NCBI GenBank assembly: GCA_949289995.1
Contig: CASEQE010000069.1
Coordinates: 1-48,748 of the forward strand
Length of the DNA: 48,748 bases
Direction: 5' to 3'
Source of the DNA: an uncultured Peptococcaceae bacterium
Lineage (GTDB): Bacteria > Bacillota > Dehalobacteriia > UBA4068
Part shown: piece by piece, positions 17,245 to 26,107 of the stretch
Layout of the letters: the number at the start of each line of letters is the position of its first letter
How positions within the stretch are numbered: position 1 is the stretch's first letter
Made by a program: the position numbers and the translations under genes
Notes under the pieces: model-generated
The model's database searches: none
The model's input: only the letters and a program-made list of their open reading frames with translations
Told to the model about the DNA's origin: nothing

Positions 17245-18585
17245 TTAACCAGTAACCAGCCGTTTAAACAATCTTCCTCTTTGTTCATAATTGTCAAACA
17301 TATCCCACGAAGCACAGGCTGGCGATAGTAGCAACACGTCGCCGGGATGCGCTGCCGCTTCCGCCAGACGAACCGCATCTTCAAAATCATCGGCTAGGCG
17401 GTAGGCTGTAAAACCTACATGATCGGCGGCTTTTTTTAATTTTGGCGCGGTTGCGCCTACCAATACCAAACAACGTACTTTTTCTTTAATCAATTCCATT
17501 AAGGGCAAAAAGTCCGCCTCTTTATCATAGCCGCCGGCAATTAATACAATCGGTTGGTCATATGCATGTAACGCTTTGGCGGTGGAAGCAGGATTGGTCC
17601 CTTTGGAATCGTTTACGTATGTGACGCCATTTTTGCAAATTACAAATTCCAAACGATGTTCTACTCCGGGGAAAGTTCGTAATGAATCGACAATTTGCTG
17701 CAAATCCATATCCACAATCCGGGCAATTACCGTGGCCGCCATCGCGTTTTGCCAATTGTGACTTCCTTTTATGTATATGTCGTTCGTCGCTATAAGATTC
17801 CTGCTTTTCCCTTGTTCCGCCACATAAATGGCGCCATCCATCACATAAGCGCCTTGTTCCACCGGAGCTTGTAAACTAAAATAGCGGCGTTGGGCTTTCA
17901 ATTGTCCTTCATGACGGCGCACCAGGGCGTCATCATAATTCAAAACGGCAAAATCCGCTTCTTTTTGCCGGGCAAAAATTTTTTCCTTAATGGATGCATA
18001 ATTGTCCAAAGTGCCATGACGATCCAAGTGATCGGGGGTTAAGTTCAAATAACAGGCAATATGAGGTGCAAAATCAATACAGCTTTCCAACTGAAAGCTG
18101 GAAACCTCGGCGACAATCCATCCGGAAAAATTTTCTACTTCCTCTACTAAAGGCATTCCGATATTACCGCCTATCAAAGCTTTCATACCGGCCTGCTGCA
18201 ACATATATCCGGTAAGCGCGGTGGTTGTGGTTTTGCCATTGGTTCCGGTTATGGCGATAAACGGACTTTTGCTGAAACGATAGGCCAATTCCAATTCTCC
18301 GACAATTGGTATCGCCGCCTGGCAGCACATTCTGAGAATAGGGATCATCGGCGGCACGCCGGGGCTAACCACAGCCATATGCCAATTTGCCGATGGCGGC
18401 AAAGCGTTGCCTAATAGCATATGGCAACCTTGCGCCTGTAAATGATTGATTTCCGACGAAAGCTTATCTTTGGTCTTGCTATCGTATAACGTTACATCGG
18501 CGCCACGATTCAATAAAAAGCGGCTTACAGCCAAACCGCTTAAACCTGCCCCCACCACAAGAATTCGCTTATTTTTGATTTCCAT
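17245..18585 (-). CDS. murD: UDP-MurNAc-L-alanine--D-glutamate ligase
   Basis: Adds D-Glu to UDP-MurNAc-L-Ala; 446 residues. Seen: N-terminal RILVVGAGLSGLAVSRFLL (about 8-26), ATP loop ITGTNGKTTTTALTGYML (about 113-130), NLTPDHLDRHGT, VNDSKGTNPAST (about 320-331) and LLLSPACASWDMFDNYEQRG near the C terminus. SD AGGGGGA lies before the ATG. The 63 nt to ftsW and 36 nt from mraY fit one operon. Confidence 0.96.
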   Translation of the reverse strand: MEIKNKRILVVGAGLSGLAVSRFLLNRGADVTLYDSKTKDKLSSEINHLQAQGCHMLLGNALPPSANWHMAVVSPGVPPMIPILRMCCQAAIPIVGELELAYRFSKSPFIAITGTNGKTTTTALTGYMLQQAGMKALIGGNIGMPLVEEVENFSGWIVAEVSSFQLESCIDFAPHIACYLNLTPDHLDRHGTLDNYASIKEKIFARQKEADFAVLNYDDALVRRHEGQLKAQRRYFSLQAPVEQGAYVMDGAIYVAEQGKSRNLIATNDIYIKGSHNWQNAMAATVIARIVDMDLQQIVDSLRTFPGVEHRLEFVICKNGVTYVNDSKGTNPASTAKALHAYDQPIVLIAGGYDKEADFLPLMELIKEKVRCLVLVGATAPKLKKAADHVGFTAYRLADDFEDAVRLAEAAAHPGDVLLLSPACASWDMFDNYEQRGRLFKRLVTG

Positions 18586-18621
18586 ACGATCCCCCTGTAT
18601 GATTTCTAACCGGCAACATCG

Positions 18622-19593
18622 TTAAAATGCGATAATCAATGAAAATAACACCATAATTAAAGTAGCTAACCAGAACATATACGATACTTTGGTTTCCGGC
18701 CAACCCATTTGTTCAAAATGATGATGCAGCGGCGCCATTTTAAAAATCCGACAACCGGTCAGCTTATAATAGCCGACTTGTAACATCACGGAAACTGCCT
18801 CCAGCAAATATACCAAACCAAATCCTATGGTCAACAATTCGCATCTACCTACCAAAGCAAAACCGGCTATTGCGCCGCCCAAAGCCAAGGACCCGGTATC
18901 CCCCATAAATACTTTGGCGGGATAATGGTTGTATACCAAAAAGCCGCAGCAACATCCAGCAAACGCGCAGGCCAAAACCGACTGATTTTCCACCTCCAGA
19001 CCCATAGCGCCCAGAAGTAAAAAAACGATAAAATAGCCGCAAAATACAATGAACGATACGCCGGCAGCCAAACCATCCAAACCATCGGTTAAGTTCACCG
19101 CATTGATCAAACCCACTAAAAATATTGCCATCAAAGGATAATATAACCACCCGGCATCCCATACCGCTATATTGGGCAATAGATACAACACCGTATCCCG
19201 ACCAGCCCAAAAATGGGCGCCAATTAATAAAAGGACGATGGCGGTAAACTGTCCCAATAACTTTTGCATTACCGACAAACCTTCGGAACGATGAAAAACG
19301 ACTTTTAGCACATCGTCGCAACAGCCTATCAAAGCAAAAGCCAAAAAACTAAACAGCCATAACCATAATTCCGGTTGAGATTTACAAAATATCGCCGCCA
19401 AAATCAACATGGGAAGAATAAAAATAAATCCTCCCATGGTCGGCGTACCCGCCTTACTCAAATGCTTTTGCGGTCCGTCAGAACGAATGGTTTGTCCAAT
19501 TTTGAGCCGCCTTAAAAGAGGCAAAATACACTTCCCCAAGCCAAGAGTTAAAATTACCGCCAAAACAAAGATCAGCACATACCAGTAATCCAT
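18622..19593 (-). CDS. mraY: Phospho-MurNAc-pentapeptide transferase MraY
   Basis: Integral membrane enzyme making lipid I from UDP-MurNAc-pentapeptide and undecaprenyl phosphate. The 323 residues contain about ten membrane helices. Catalytic and binding motifs seen: GTPTMGGFIFI (about 49-59), GCCDDVLKVV (about 90-99), NAVNLTDGLDGLAAG (about 164-178), FMGDTGSLALGG (about 230-241) and APLHHHFEQMGWPETKV (about 289-305). SD GGAGAAG precedes the ATG. In most dcw clusters murF sits between murE and mraY; here only 36 nt separate them. Confidence 0.96.
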   Translation of the reverse strand: MDYWYVLIFVLAVILTLGLGKCILPLLRRLKIGQTIRSDGPQKHLSKAGTPTMGGFIFILPMLILAAIFCKSQPELWLWLFSFLAFALIGCCDDVLKVVFHRSEGLSVMQKLLGQFTAIVLLLIGAHFWAGRDTVLYLLPNIAVWDAGWLYYPLMAIFLVGLINAVNLTDGLDGLAAGVSFIVFCGYFIVFLLLGAMGLEVENQSVLACAFAGCCCGFLVYNHYPAKVFMGDTGSLALGGAIAGFALVGRCELLTIGFGLVYLLEAVSVMLQVGYYKLTGCRIFKMAPLHHHFEQMGWPETKVSYMFWLATLIMVLFSLIIAF

Positions 19594-19629
19594 AGCTACT
19601 CTTCTCCATGTTTCCGTTTGTCACAATAC

Positions 19630-21114
19630 TTATTTTGTTTCTTTGCCAGTTAAGATTTGCCGTACCGTTTCGCGATCATCAAAATGTTGTTTGGTATCGC
19701 CGACGATTTGATAATCCTCATGCCCTTTGCCGGCAATCACCACCATATCTCCAGGTTCCGCCAATTTTAAAGCCATAGCAATCGCATCCGCACGGGAAGC
19801 TTCCACCAAATAGTTGGTGCACACTTCTTTAATCCCTCTCTCAATTTGTTCGATAATCGCCATTGGTTCCTCAAAGCGAGGATTATCGGAAGTAATAATC
19901 GCCACATCGCTTAAGGATCCAGCTATTCTGCCCATAATCGGACGTTTGGCATTATCACGATTACCGCCGCAACCAAATACGCTAATCAGACGTCTTGGAG
20001 ACAATTCCCTAGCCGCACGCAACACGTTTTCCAAACCGTCTGGCGTATGGGCATAATCCACTACCACCATAAACTTCTGTCCGCAATCGATAAGCTCAAA
20101 GCGGCCTGGAACTTGCGGTGCGCGGGCTAACGCCTCCAGCGTCTCGTCCATGCCGATACCTTCCGCTAAAGCGGTAGCCGTAGCAGCTAAAGCATTATAA
20201 ATATTAAACTTGCCAATTAACGGTACATACGCATGGTAAACCCGGCCTTCATATCTAAAATCAAAACGGGAACCGTCATTTTGCGAGGTATAGGATAGCA
20301 AGCGCAGAGTAGCGCCTTGCTGAACGCCATAAGTCCACAACGGCGCGGCGCAAGCTTCGGCAAAATCGGCGGCGGATGGGTCGTCCACGTTTACTACGCC
20401 ATAACCATCCTCTCCCGCTTGTCCTACCATAGAGAAAAGCTTGACTTTGCAAGCCCGATACCGATCCATCGTAACATGATAATCTAAATGATCCTGTGTT
20501 AAATTGGTAAAGATCGCTCCCCTAAAAAAGCAAGCATCTACCCGTCCCTGGCTAAGAGCATGGGAAGATATCTCCGCCACAGCCGCCTGACAATGGTTCT
20601 GCTCCATTTCCCGTAACATTTGATAGAATTCTACCGACTCCGGCGTAGTATTTAACGACGGCAATACTCGTTGACCCAATTGATTTTCAATTGTACCAAT
20701 CAGACCGCAAGGACGGCCATTCTCTTGCAAAATCCAGCGAATTAAATTGGTGACGGTAGTTTTTCCGTTGGTTCCCGTTACGCCGATTAAACGCAAGCGA
20801 TGGTCGGGATAACCATAAAAAGCAGCGGCAATTTTCGCTAAAGAACGGCGCGTATCTTTTACCAAAATCAGCGGAGCGCCGGCAGGGCAAGCCTTTCTAT
20901 TTTGGGCTAAAATCACCGCCGCTCCCGCTGCCAACGCATTATCGATATATTGATGGCCGTCGGCTTTTTCGCCAACGATAGCGGCAAACAAACAACCGCG
21001 CTCCGCCTTGCGGGAATCGTAAACTAAGTCTTTTATGTCTTGATCCCAAAGCGAATCCAAATTTTCCGCTTCGCATTCCGCGCCCAAAATTTCCAATATT
21101 TGTTTGATTTTCAT
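19630..21114 (-). CDS. murE: UDP-MurNAc-tripeptide synthetase MurE, meso-DAP type
   Basis: Adds the third stem-peptide residue. The 494 residues show ATP loop GVTGTNGKTTVTNLIRW (about 111-127), NLTQDHLDYHVTMDRY (about 213-228), DYAHTPDGLENVL (about 347-359), FGCGGNRDNAKRPIMG, and TSDNPRFEEP (about 402-411). DNPR is the motif of meso-diaminopimelate enzymes; lysine enzymes differ there. Start set at ATG 21114 after GGGAGG at 7-nt spacing, not the codon 15 residues upstream that nearly touches the PBP stop. It is a single MurE, not a MurE-MurF fusion. Confidence 0.95.
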   Translation of the reverse strand: MKIKQILEILGAECEAENLDSLWDQDIKDLVYDSRKAERGCLFAAIVGEKADGHQYIDNALAAGAAVILAQNRKACPAGAPLILVKDTRRSLAKIAAAFYGYPDHRLRLIGVTGTNGKTTVTNLIRWILQENGRPCGLIGTIENQLGQRVLPSLNTTPESVEFYQMLREMEQNHCQAAVAEISSHALSQGRVDACFFRGAIFTNLTQDHLDYHVTMDRYRACKVKLFSMVGQAGEDGYGVVNVDDPSAADFAEACAAPLWTYGVQQGATLRLLSYTSQNDGSRFDFRYEGRVYHAYVPLIGKFNIYNALAATATALAEGIGMDETLEALARAPQVPGRFELIDCGQKFMVVVDYAHTPDGLENVLRAARELSPRRLISVFGCGGNRDNAKRPIMGRIAGSLSDVAIITSDNPRFEEPMAIIEQIERGIKEVCTNYLVEASRADAIAMALKLAEPGDMVVIAGKGHEDYQIVGDTKQHFDDRETVRQILTGKETK

Positions 21115-21162
21115 ACCTATACCTCCCTTGTATCCAGAGGCGCCGGCGGCGCTTGACAAAAC

Positions 21163-23289
21163 TCACTCGCTGAATTGGACGTTTACCGTAGATCCTGCTG
21201 CCACTTTTTCCCCGGCTTGCGGTTGTTGTTCCACGGCTTCCCCGCTACCGTTATACGTAAGCTTTAGCCCCATGGCAGAAAGCAGCGCTGCCACCTCGGA
21301 TAGACGCTTGCCGCTAAGATCGGGCACAGTAACCATACCCAAAGTGCCTGTAGACGGCGCATCGCCTAATTCTAAAGAAATCAAACTGCCTTCATCGGCC
21401 ATAGAACCGGCGGCCGGCAGTTGAGAAACCACCACGTCGCCGCTGCCAATAATCTCCACCTGAAAGCCGGATAAACGCAAAGCCTGCTCCGCGCCTTCTG
21501 CAGATAAATTGGTGACATCGATTACTTCGATTTGATTAACCGTTTGCTCCACTTCGCTTTCCACCGAAGGCGCAATACCCAGATAACGCAAACAATCGCT
21601 TACCACAGCGGAAAAAATAGGCGCCGCCACCTGGCTACCATAATATGCCCCTGAGGGTTCATCAACGATTACCAAACATACCAGTTCCGGATCGTCTGCC
21701 GGTACGATACCGGCAAAAGATGCGACGTATTTGCCCGGTGCATACACGCCGTTTTCCGCTTTCTGCGCCGTACCGGTTTTACCGGCGATTTTATAACCAG
21801 AAATTGCCGCTTTGGTACCCGAACCTTCCGTAACTACGCCTTGTAACACTTCCAACATCGTTGCCGAAGTTTCCGCGGAAATAACCTGACGCACCGGTTC
21901 CACTTCCATTTCTTGAACAACGTTGCCTTCGCTATCCACTATTTTGGACACAATTTGCGGTTTCAATAACACGCCACCATTGGCTACGGCGCTAACGGCG
22001 GTAATCATTTGTATGGGCGTGACGGCTATACCCTGGCCAATTGAGATAGTGCCGATCTCTACATTATGGGCGTTTTCTTCGCTAATCAGGATCCCTTTCG
22101 CTTCGCCGGTTAAATCGATACCCGTCGTTTGACCAAAACCAAAAGCGCGAATATACTTATAAAATAAGCCCTTCTGCTTTTCTTCTATTGATAAACCAAT
22201 GGTTACAAACGCTGGATTGCAGGAATTTTTGACCGCCTCGGCAAAGCTCTGGCTTCCATGGGGCGTAGTAGCCCAACAACCGATACGGCTACCATCTACC
22301 ATAATATAGCCTGGGTCATAGTAGCGGCTATTTAAATCCGCCACCCCTTCTTCTAACGCCGTAGAAGCCGTAATAATCTTAAAAACCGAACCGGGTTCAT
22401 AAGAATCGCTAATCAAGAAGTTACGATAGGTGGAACTATCATAATCACCGTAATGGTTGGGATCATAGGCTTCTCGATAAGCGGCCACCAATACCTCGCC
22501 GGTTTGCGGGCGCATGATTAAAATGCCTGCGCCTTTTGGTGGCGTCTCGCTTTCCATTAGCGCATCCAATTCACGCTCGGCAAAATACTGCATATTTTCG
22601 TCTATGGTCAAATATACGTCGCTACCGTCTACCGGCGCAATATATTCATACTCCGCCTGCGTAATCAAACGTCCTTGATTATCATACTCGCCGACGATAC
22701 GACCGTCCTCACCGGCCAATACTTCGTCCATCGACTTTTCTATACCTTCCAAACCGTCGTTATCGACGCTGGCAAAACCGATTACATGCGCCGCTAAAGT
22801 TCCTTTGGGATAATAACGCTGGGTTTCCTCGACAATATTAATACCCACATAATCGTTTTCTGCAATCTGTTCTTTGATTTCCGCCGCTACGTCAAAATCG
22901 ACCTTTCTTTGTATCCATACAAAAGAAACGTCAGACGTTACCTTTTCGTAAACCGTTTGTTCATCCAAAGATAAAGCCTGCGCCAAAAAAGATGCCACTT
23001 CTTTTTGCTGTCCAGCTGCCTTAATGTCAGGCGGGCTAACGCTGATGGAATCGGCAGTTATACTAAACGCCAATTTATTGCCGTTGCGATCATATATGGT
23101 ACCGCGGGAAGCCGCCACCGGCAAATCTCGGGTACGTATTTCGTCGGCCTTTTCTTGTAATTCCCGTCCTTGAAACAATTGAATTTTGATTAGCCAGATC
23201 ACAACTAATGAAAAGCAGCATAAACAGATAATTAATACCAATGTAATCCGTCGCTGCAAATCAATTCTATTTAGCTTTGTCGGCCTCAT
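21163..23289 (-). CDS. Class B penicillin-binding protein (FtsI/SpoVD type) with two PASTA domains
   Basis: Septal D,D-transpeptidase crosslinking peptidoglycan; partner of FtsW. The 708 residues show a short cytoplasmic tail, one membrane helix (about 15-36), a dimerisation/pedestal domain with RGTIYDRNG, and a transpeptidase domain with SVFK (about 300, catalytic Ser), SCN (about 354) and KTGT (about 504). Two C-terminal PASTA domains follow (about 590-708; VPDLSGKRLSEVAALLS in the second). The position after ftsL makes it the vegetative division PBP (FtsI/PBP2B); PASTA-bearing SpoVD is the close alternative in spore formers. Confidence 0.93.
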   Translation of the reverse strand: MRPTKLNRIDLQRRITLVLIICLCCFSLVVIWLIKIQLFQGRELQEKADEIRTRDLPVAASRGTIYDRNGNKLAFSITADSISVSPPDIKAAGQQKEVASFLAQALSLDEQTVYEKVTSDVSFVWIQRKVDFDVAAEIKEQIAENDYVGINIVEETQRYYPKGTLAAHVIGFASVDNDGLEGIEKSMDEVLAGEDGRIVGEYDNQGRLITQAEYEYIAPVDGSDVYLTIDENMQYFAERELDALMESETPPKGAGILIMRPQTGEVLVAAYREAYDPNHYGDYDSSTYRNFLISDSYEPGSVFKIITASTALEEGVADLNSRYYDPGYIMVDGSRIGCWATTPHGSQSFAEAVKNSCNPAFVTIGLSIEEKQKGLFYKYIRAFGFGQTTGIDLTGEAKGILISEENAHNVEIGTISIGQGIAVTPIQMITAVSAVANGGVLLKPQIVSKIVDSEGNVVQEMEVEPVRQVISAETSATMLEVLQGVVTEGSGTKAAISGYKIAGKTGTAQKAENGVYAPGKYVASFAGIVPADDPELVCLVIVDEPSGAYYGSQVAAPIFSAVVSDCLRYLGIAPSVESEVEQTVNQIEVIDVTNLSAEGAEQALRLSGFQVEIIGSGDVVVSQLPAAGSMADEGSLISLELGDAPSTGTLGMVTVPDLSGKRLSEVAALLSAMGLKLTYNGSGEAVEQQPQAGEKVAAGSTVNVQFSE

Positions 23290-23319
23290 TCCATCGCTCC
23301 TTTGATCTATAGGGCCAAA

Positions 23320-23862
23320 TTATTCCGCCGCACCTGTATCCCCATAAAAATGCCGGTCTAACATCATCGCCAAAGAATGCCACAGGCCTTGATCGCCCGA
23401 CTCCTCTTCCAAAGTTGCAAGCGTATCTTGCTCCGTACTATTTTGCAATCCCATAGCAATATAAGCGCTGTTCTTCTCGTTTAAATAATACACTTCGTCC
23501 GCCTCCGGATATATCATTCCCAATTGATTCAATGCATGGTCTTCAATTCTTGCCAAAGAATTTAATTCACCATATTCATATTCTGCTAAAGCGATATCGT
23601 TTTCTTTATCCGCAATCTTCGTTTGTAAGCTGTTAATCTCTCCATTCACTACGCCAATCTGGGCAGCCAAATACAAATAGGCAAAGCAAAATGCCATCAG
23701 ACAAGCGCTTAACAGACATAATGCCAGCCGGTCTTTACGCAGTCTTCTTTTGGTTGCAATTTTTCCGCCGGGCAAAACTTCCATCCGGCGGCGCATCACC
23801 TCTGGATAATTCAAATACTCCTGATATTCTCGATAGGCCGTACTGCTGTTGCCTGTTGCCAT
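23320..23862 (-). CDS. ftsL: Cell division protein FtsL-like, long C-terminal tail
   Basis: Small bitopic protein that activates FtsW-PBP together with FtsB/DivIC and FtsQ/DivIB. The 180 residues have a basic cytoplasmic tail (about 1-45), one membrane helix (LALCLLSACLMAFCFAYLYL, about 46-65), and an extracytoplasmic helical segment (about 70-115) ending in ALNQLGMIYPEADEVYYL, the usual FtsL end. A further 50 residues, rich in acidic and polar residues, extend beyond it, longer than most FtsL. The call rests on topology and on its place between rsmH and the PBP. SD AGAGGTG precedes the ATG. Confidence 0.82.
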   Translation of the reverse strand: MATGNSSTAYREYQEYLNYPEVMRRRMEVLPGGKIATKRRLRKDRLALCLLSACLMAFCFAYLYLAAQIGVVNGEINSLQTKIADKENDIALAEYEYGELNSLARIEDHALNQLGMIYPEADEVYYLNEKNSAYIAMGLQNSTEQDTLATLEEESGDQGLWHSLAMMLDRHFYGDTGAAE

Positions 23863-23947
23863 TATATGTTCACCTCTTGATAATCATTACAAACTTTTAT
23901 AAAATAATAAAAAAGGGAATAAAAAAACGCTGGCGGCTTATTTTGCG

Positions 23948-24898
23948 TTATAGCTTTTCCGCAATCCGCAATTTGGCGCTATGAGCGCGGGGATTAGCGG
24001 CTAGTTCATCGCCGTCAGCCTGTATGGGTTTTCGGTTGATTTGTTTTATCGTTGCCCTATGACCGCAAACGCATATAGGCAACTCTTTCGGACATAAACA
24101 ATCGGTAGCATATTCACGAAACATGTCTTTGACAATACGATCTTCCAAAGAATGAAAAGTAATCACCGCCAGCCGTCCTTGGGGCCGCAACAACTCTACC
24201 GCCTGCGCTAATCCCTGTTTAAGTTCGTCCAATTCCCCATTTACAGCAATGCGCAATGCTTGGAAGGTTCTGCGAGCGGGATGTTGATCTTTTTCGCGGG
24301 CGCCTACGGGTACCGCCTGTTTAATCACCGCCGCCAGTTGACCGGTCGTGGTAAAAGGCTCTTTTTCCCGGGCGGCAACCATAAATTGGACAATGCGTTT
24401 CGCCCACTTTTCTTCCCCATAGTCGAAAAGAATACGGCACAACTGCTCCGGCGTATACGTATTGACGATATCTGCTGCAGTTGTAAGCTGACGCCGATCC
24501 ATCCGCATATCCAAAGGCGCGTCCACGCGGTAAGAAAAACCCCGCTCCATCCTATCGATTTGATAAGATGAAACGCCTAAATCCAAAAGCACACCATCCA
24601 CCGCCTGTATATTGGCGTCGGCGGCAGCTTCCCGCATATGGCTAAACGCATCATGCCGCAAAGCAAAACGGCCTGGATAGGCTGCCAACACTTTACCGGC
24701 GGCAGCCAACGCCTCTTCATCCCGGTCTATCCCCAAAAGAAAACTATTGGGGGCGGCCGCCAGCAGCGCCGCTGCATGTCCAGCCCCACCCAACGTACCG
24801 TCTATATAGATTCCTCCGGCAATTGGTTGCAAAGCCTCAATCGTCTGCCGCAGCAAAACCGGAGCATGATGAAAGCCAATTTCGCCTTTGTCGTCCAT
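23948..24898 (-). CDS. rsmH: 16S rRNA m4C1402 methyltransferase RsmH
   Basis: SAM-dependent methyltransferase acting on 16S rRNA C1402 (older name MraW). The 316 residues show HHAPVLLRQTIEAL (about 10-23), SAM loop YIDGTLGGAGHAAALL (about 32-47), GIDRDEEAL, LLDLGVSSYQIDRMERGFSY (about 104-123), MRMDRRQ, and the C-terminal VITFHSLEDRIVK and AHSAKLRIAEK. Start ATG follows AAGGAGC. It lies 9 nt after mraZ. Confidence 0.96.
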   Translation of the reverse strand: MDDKGEIGFHHAPVLLRQTIEALQPIAGGIYIDGTLGGAGHAAALLAAAPNSFLLGIDRDEEALAAAGKVLAAYPGRFALRHDAFSHMREAAADANIQAVDGVLLDLGVSSYQIDRMERGFSYRVDAPLDMRMDRRQLTTAADIVNTYTPEQLCRILFDYGEEKWAKRIVQFMVAAREKEPFTTTGQLAAVIKQAVPVGAREKDQHPARRTFQALRIAVNGELDELKQGLAQAVELLRPQGRLAVITFHSLEDRIVKDMFREYATDCLCPKELPICVCGHRATIKQINRKPIQADGDELAANPRAHSAKLRIAEKL

Positions 24899-24907
24899 AT
24901 ACGCTCC

Positions 24908-25339
24908 TTACAGGTTTACATGATCGAATCGCACCGCCGCAGCCTCATATTCGGCATCTGCTTCTTCAATATAAGCCTCCCAACGGCTTTTATCCCATAT
25001 CTCTAAACGACTGGACACGCCGATGGTAACGATTTCTTTATCCAACATAGCATGAGCGCGTAGATTAGCCGGCAAAACTACTCGATACTGCTTATCTACT
25101 TCCGCTTCAAAAGCGCCGGAAAAGAAATTTCGTGCAAATTTACGAGCCTCGGCATCAGTTGTGGATAATTGACGCATATTTCCCGCTGCCCTTTGCCAAC
25201 CTTCAAAAGTATAGACAAAAAGGCAATGTTCGAACCCCTTGGTGATAATAAATCTATCTCCCAAGTCTTCGCGGAACTTAGCCGGAACGATATATCGCCC
25301 TTTGGCGTCAATGGAATGTGGTATCTCGCCAATTAGCAT
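24908..25339 (-). CDS. mraZ: Transcriptional regulator MraZ
   Basis: AbrB/SpoVT-fold DNA-binding protein, first gene of the dcw operon and in studied bacteria a repressor of it. The 143 residues match the family length. Two DxxxR motifs mark the tandem AbrB halves: DAKGRYIVPAKFRE (about 12-25) and DKQYRVVLPANLR (about 83-95). Start set at ATG 25339 because MLIGEIPHSIDAKGR is the canonical N terminus; an in-frame GTG at 25360 lies within the operator repeats. Three 10-bp repeats upstream form its likely binding site. Confidence 0.95.
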   Translation of the reverse strand: MLIGEIPHSIDAKGRYIVPAKFREDLGDRFIITKGFEHCLFVYTFEGWQRAAGNMRQLSTTDAEARKFARNFFSGAFEAEVDKQYRVVLPANLRAHAMLDKEIVTIGVSSRLEIWDKSRWEAYIEEADAEYEAAAVRFDHVNL

Positions 25340-25343
25340 AGAC

Positions 25344-25373
25344 GCTCTACTTTCCTCCACTTTCCTCCACTTG
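25344..25373 (-). promoter_or_regulatory. MraZ operator: three 10-bp direct repeats
   Basis: Minus strand reads CAAGTGGAGG, AAAGTGGAGG, AAAGTAGAGC head to tail, ending 4 nt before the mraZ ATG. Direct repeats spaced one helical turn upstream of mraZ are the known form of the MraZ box; AAAGTG(G/T) repeats are reported for Mollicutes. The repeats also contain the GGAGG sequences nearest to the start codon, so binding could affect both transcription and translation. Confidence 0.75.
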
Positions 25374-25391
25374 ATACTCTTTTTAGTTCTA

Positions 25392-25397
25392 TTTATA
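25392..25397 (-). promoter_or_regulatory. Possible -10 element of the dcw operon
   Basis: Minus strand TATAAA about 20 nt before the operator. A TTGAAG lies 21 nt upstream, too far for a good -35, so the promoter is only a suggestion. Confidence 0.3.
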
Positions 25398-25459
25398 GCG
25401 TTTAATTCCTCTTTGTTGCTTCAAAAAAAATTAATATTTTTTCTATTCTATGGCACAAA

Positions 25460-25491
25460 AAAAGCGAACGCTATATATAGCGTTCGCTTTT
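25460..25491 (-). terminator. Terminator upstream of the dcw operon
   Basis: Perfect 32-nt palindrome (arm AAAAGCGAACGCTATA) followed on the minus strand by more Ts (TTTTTTTGTG). It ends the M20/membrane-protein unit and insulates mraZ. The plus-strand side is also followed by an A-rich tract. Confidence 0.85.
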
Positions 25492-25526
25492 AAAAAAAAA
25501 TCTACATGTGTAAATCAAAAAAACAC

Positions 25527-26090
25527 TTATTTTTTGAGACGCCGGTATAAAAAAACCACTGCTACGGCAACAAATACCACCAACAGTACTTCCTCTCCCC
25601 GATGCCAGGAAGCAAGAGCAATTACTCCGTTTAGCAGGAGCATCATAATCGTACCGGCCACAATCATACCGGCGCCCACCGCAATTAAGGATCGTATAAA
25701 GGGCAGCGACATCAAAGAAGCAACCAGGCAACCGGTCCACACGCCGGTCATAGGCAGCGGCACAGCCACCAGAAAAAACAAGCCCAACATGCCCCAACGC
25801 CGCACTTTATCCTGATTACGCTGATTATGGGCGACTAGTTTCTGTAGCGGACGCCGGAAAGGCCCTTTCGTTGATAAAGTGCGAATCGTCCAAGGCAAAA
25901 ATAGCAGCAAAGGAATCACCGGCACAAAGTTGCCGGCTATGGACCAAGCAAAACTTTGAAGAGGCGTCAGTCCCCACAACACGCCTAAGGGCAACGCCCC
26001 CCTAAGCTCCGTAACCGGCAGCATCGATAGAAAAAATACCGCCACATGGGGCTCAATCGTGGAAAAAAACGCAATAAAAGAATCTGCCAT
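25527..26090 (-). CDS. Small multidrug export family membrane protein
   Basis: Integral membrane protein of 187 residues with about five hydrophobic segments. It fits the family named small multidrug export protein (PF06695), whose transport role is poorly established. Seen: SMLPVTELRGALPLGV (about 22-37), FVPVIPLLLFLP (about 55-66) and VAVPLPMTGVWTGCLVASLM (about 108-127), the conserved P-rich motif of the family. It follows the M20 gene by 17 nt, so they are probably co-transcribed. The substrate is unknown. Confidence 0.8.
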   Translation of the reverse strand: MADSFIAFFSTIEPHVAVFFLSMLPVTELRGALPLGVLWGLTPLQSFAWSIAGNFVPVIPLLLFLPWTIRTLSTKGPFRRPLQKLVAHNQRNQDKVRRWGMLGLFFLVAVPLPMTGVWTGCLVASLMSLPFIRSLIAVGAGMIVAGTIMMLLLNGVIALASWHRGEEVLLVVFVAVAVVFLYRRLKK

Positions 26091-26107
26091 CGTTACCTCG
26101 CCAGCAT

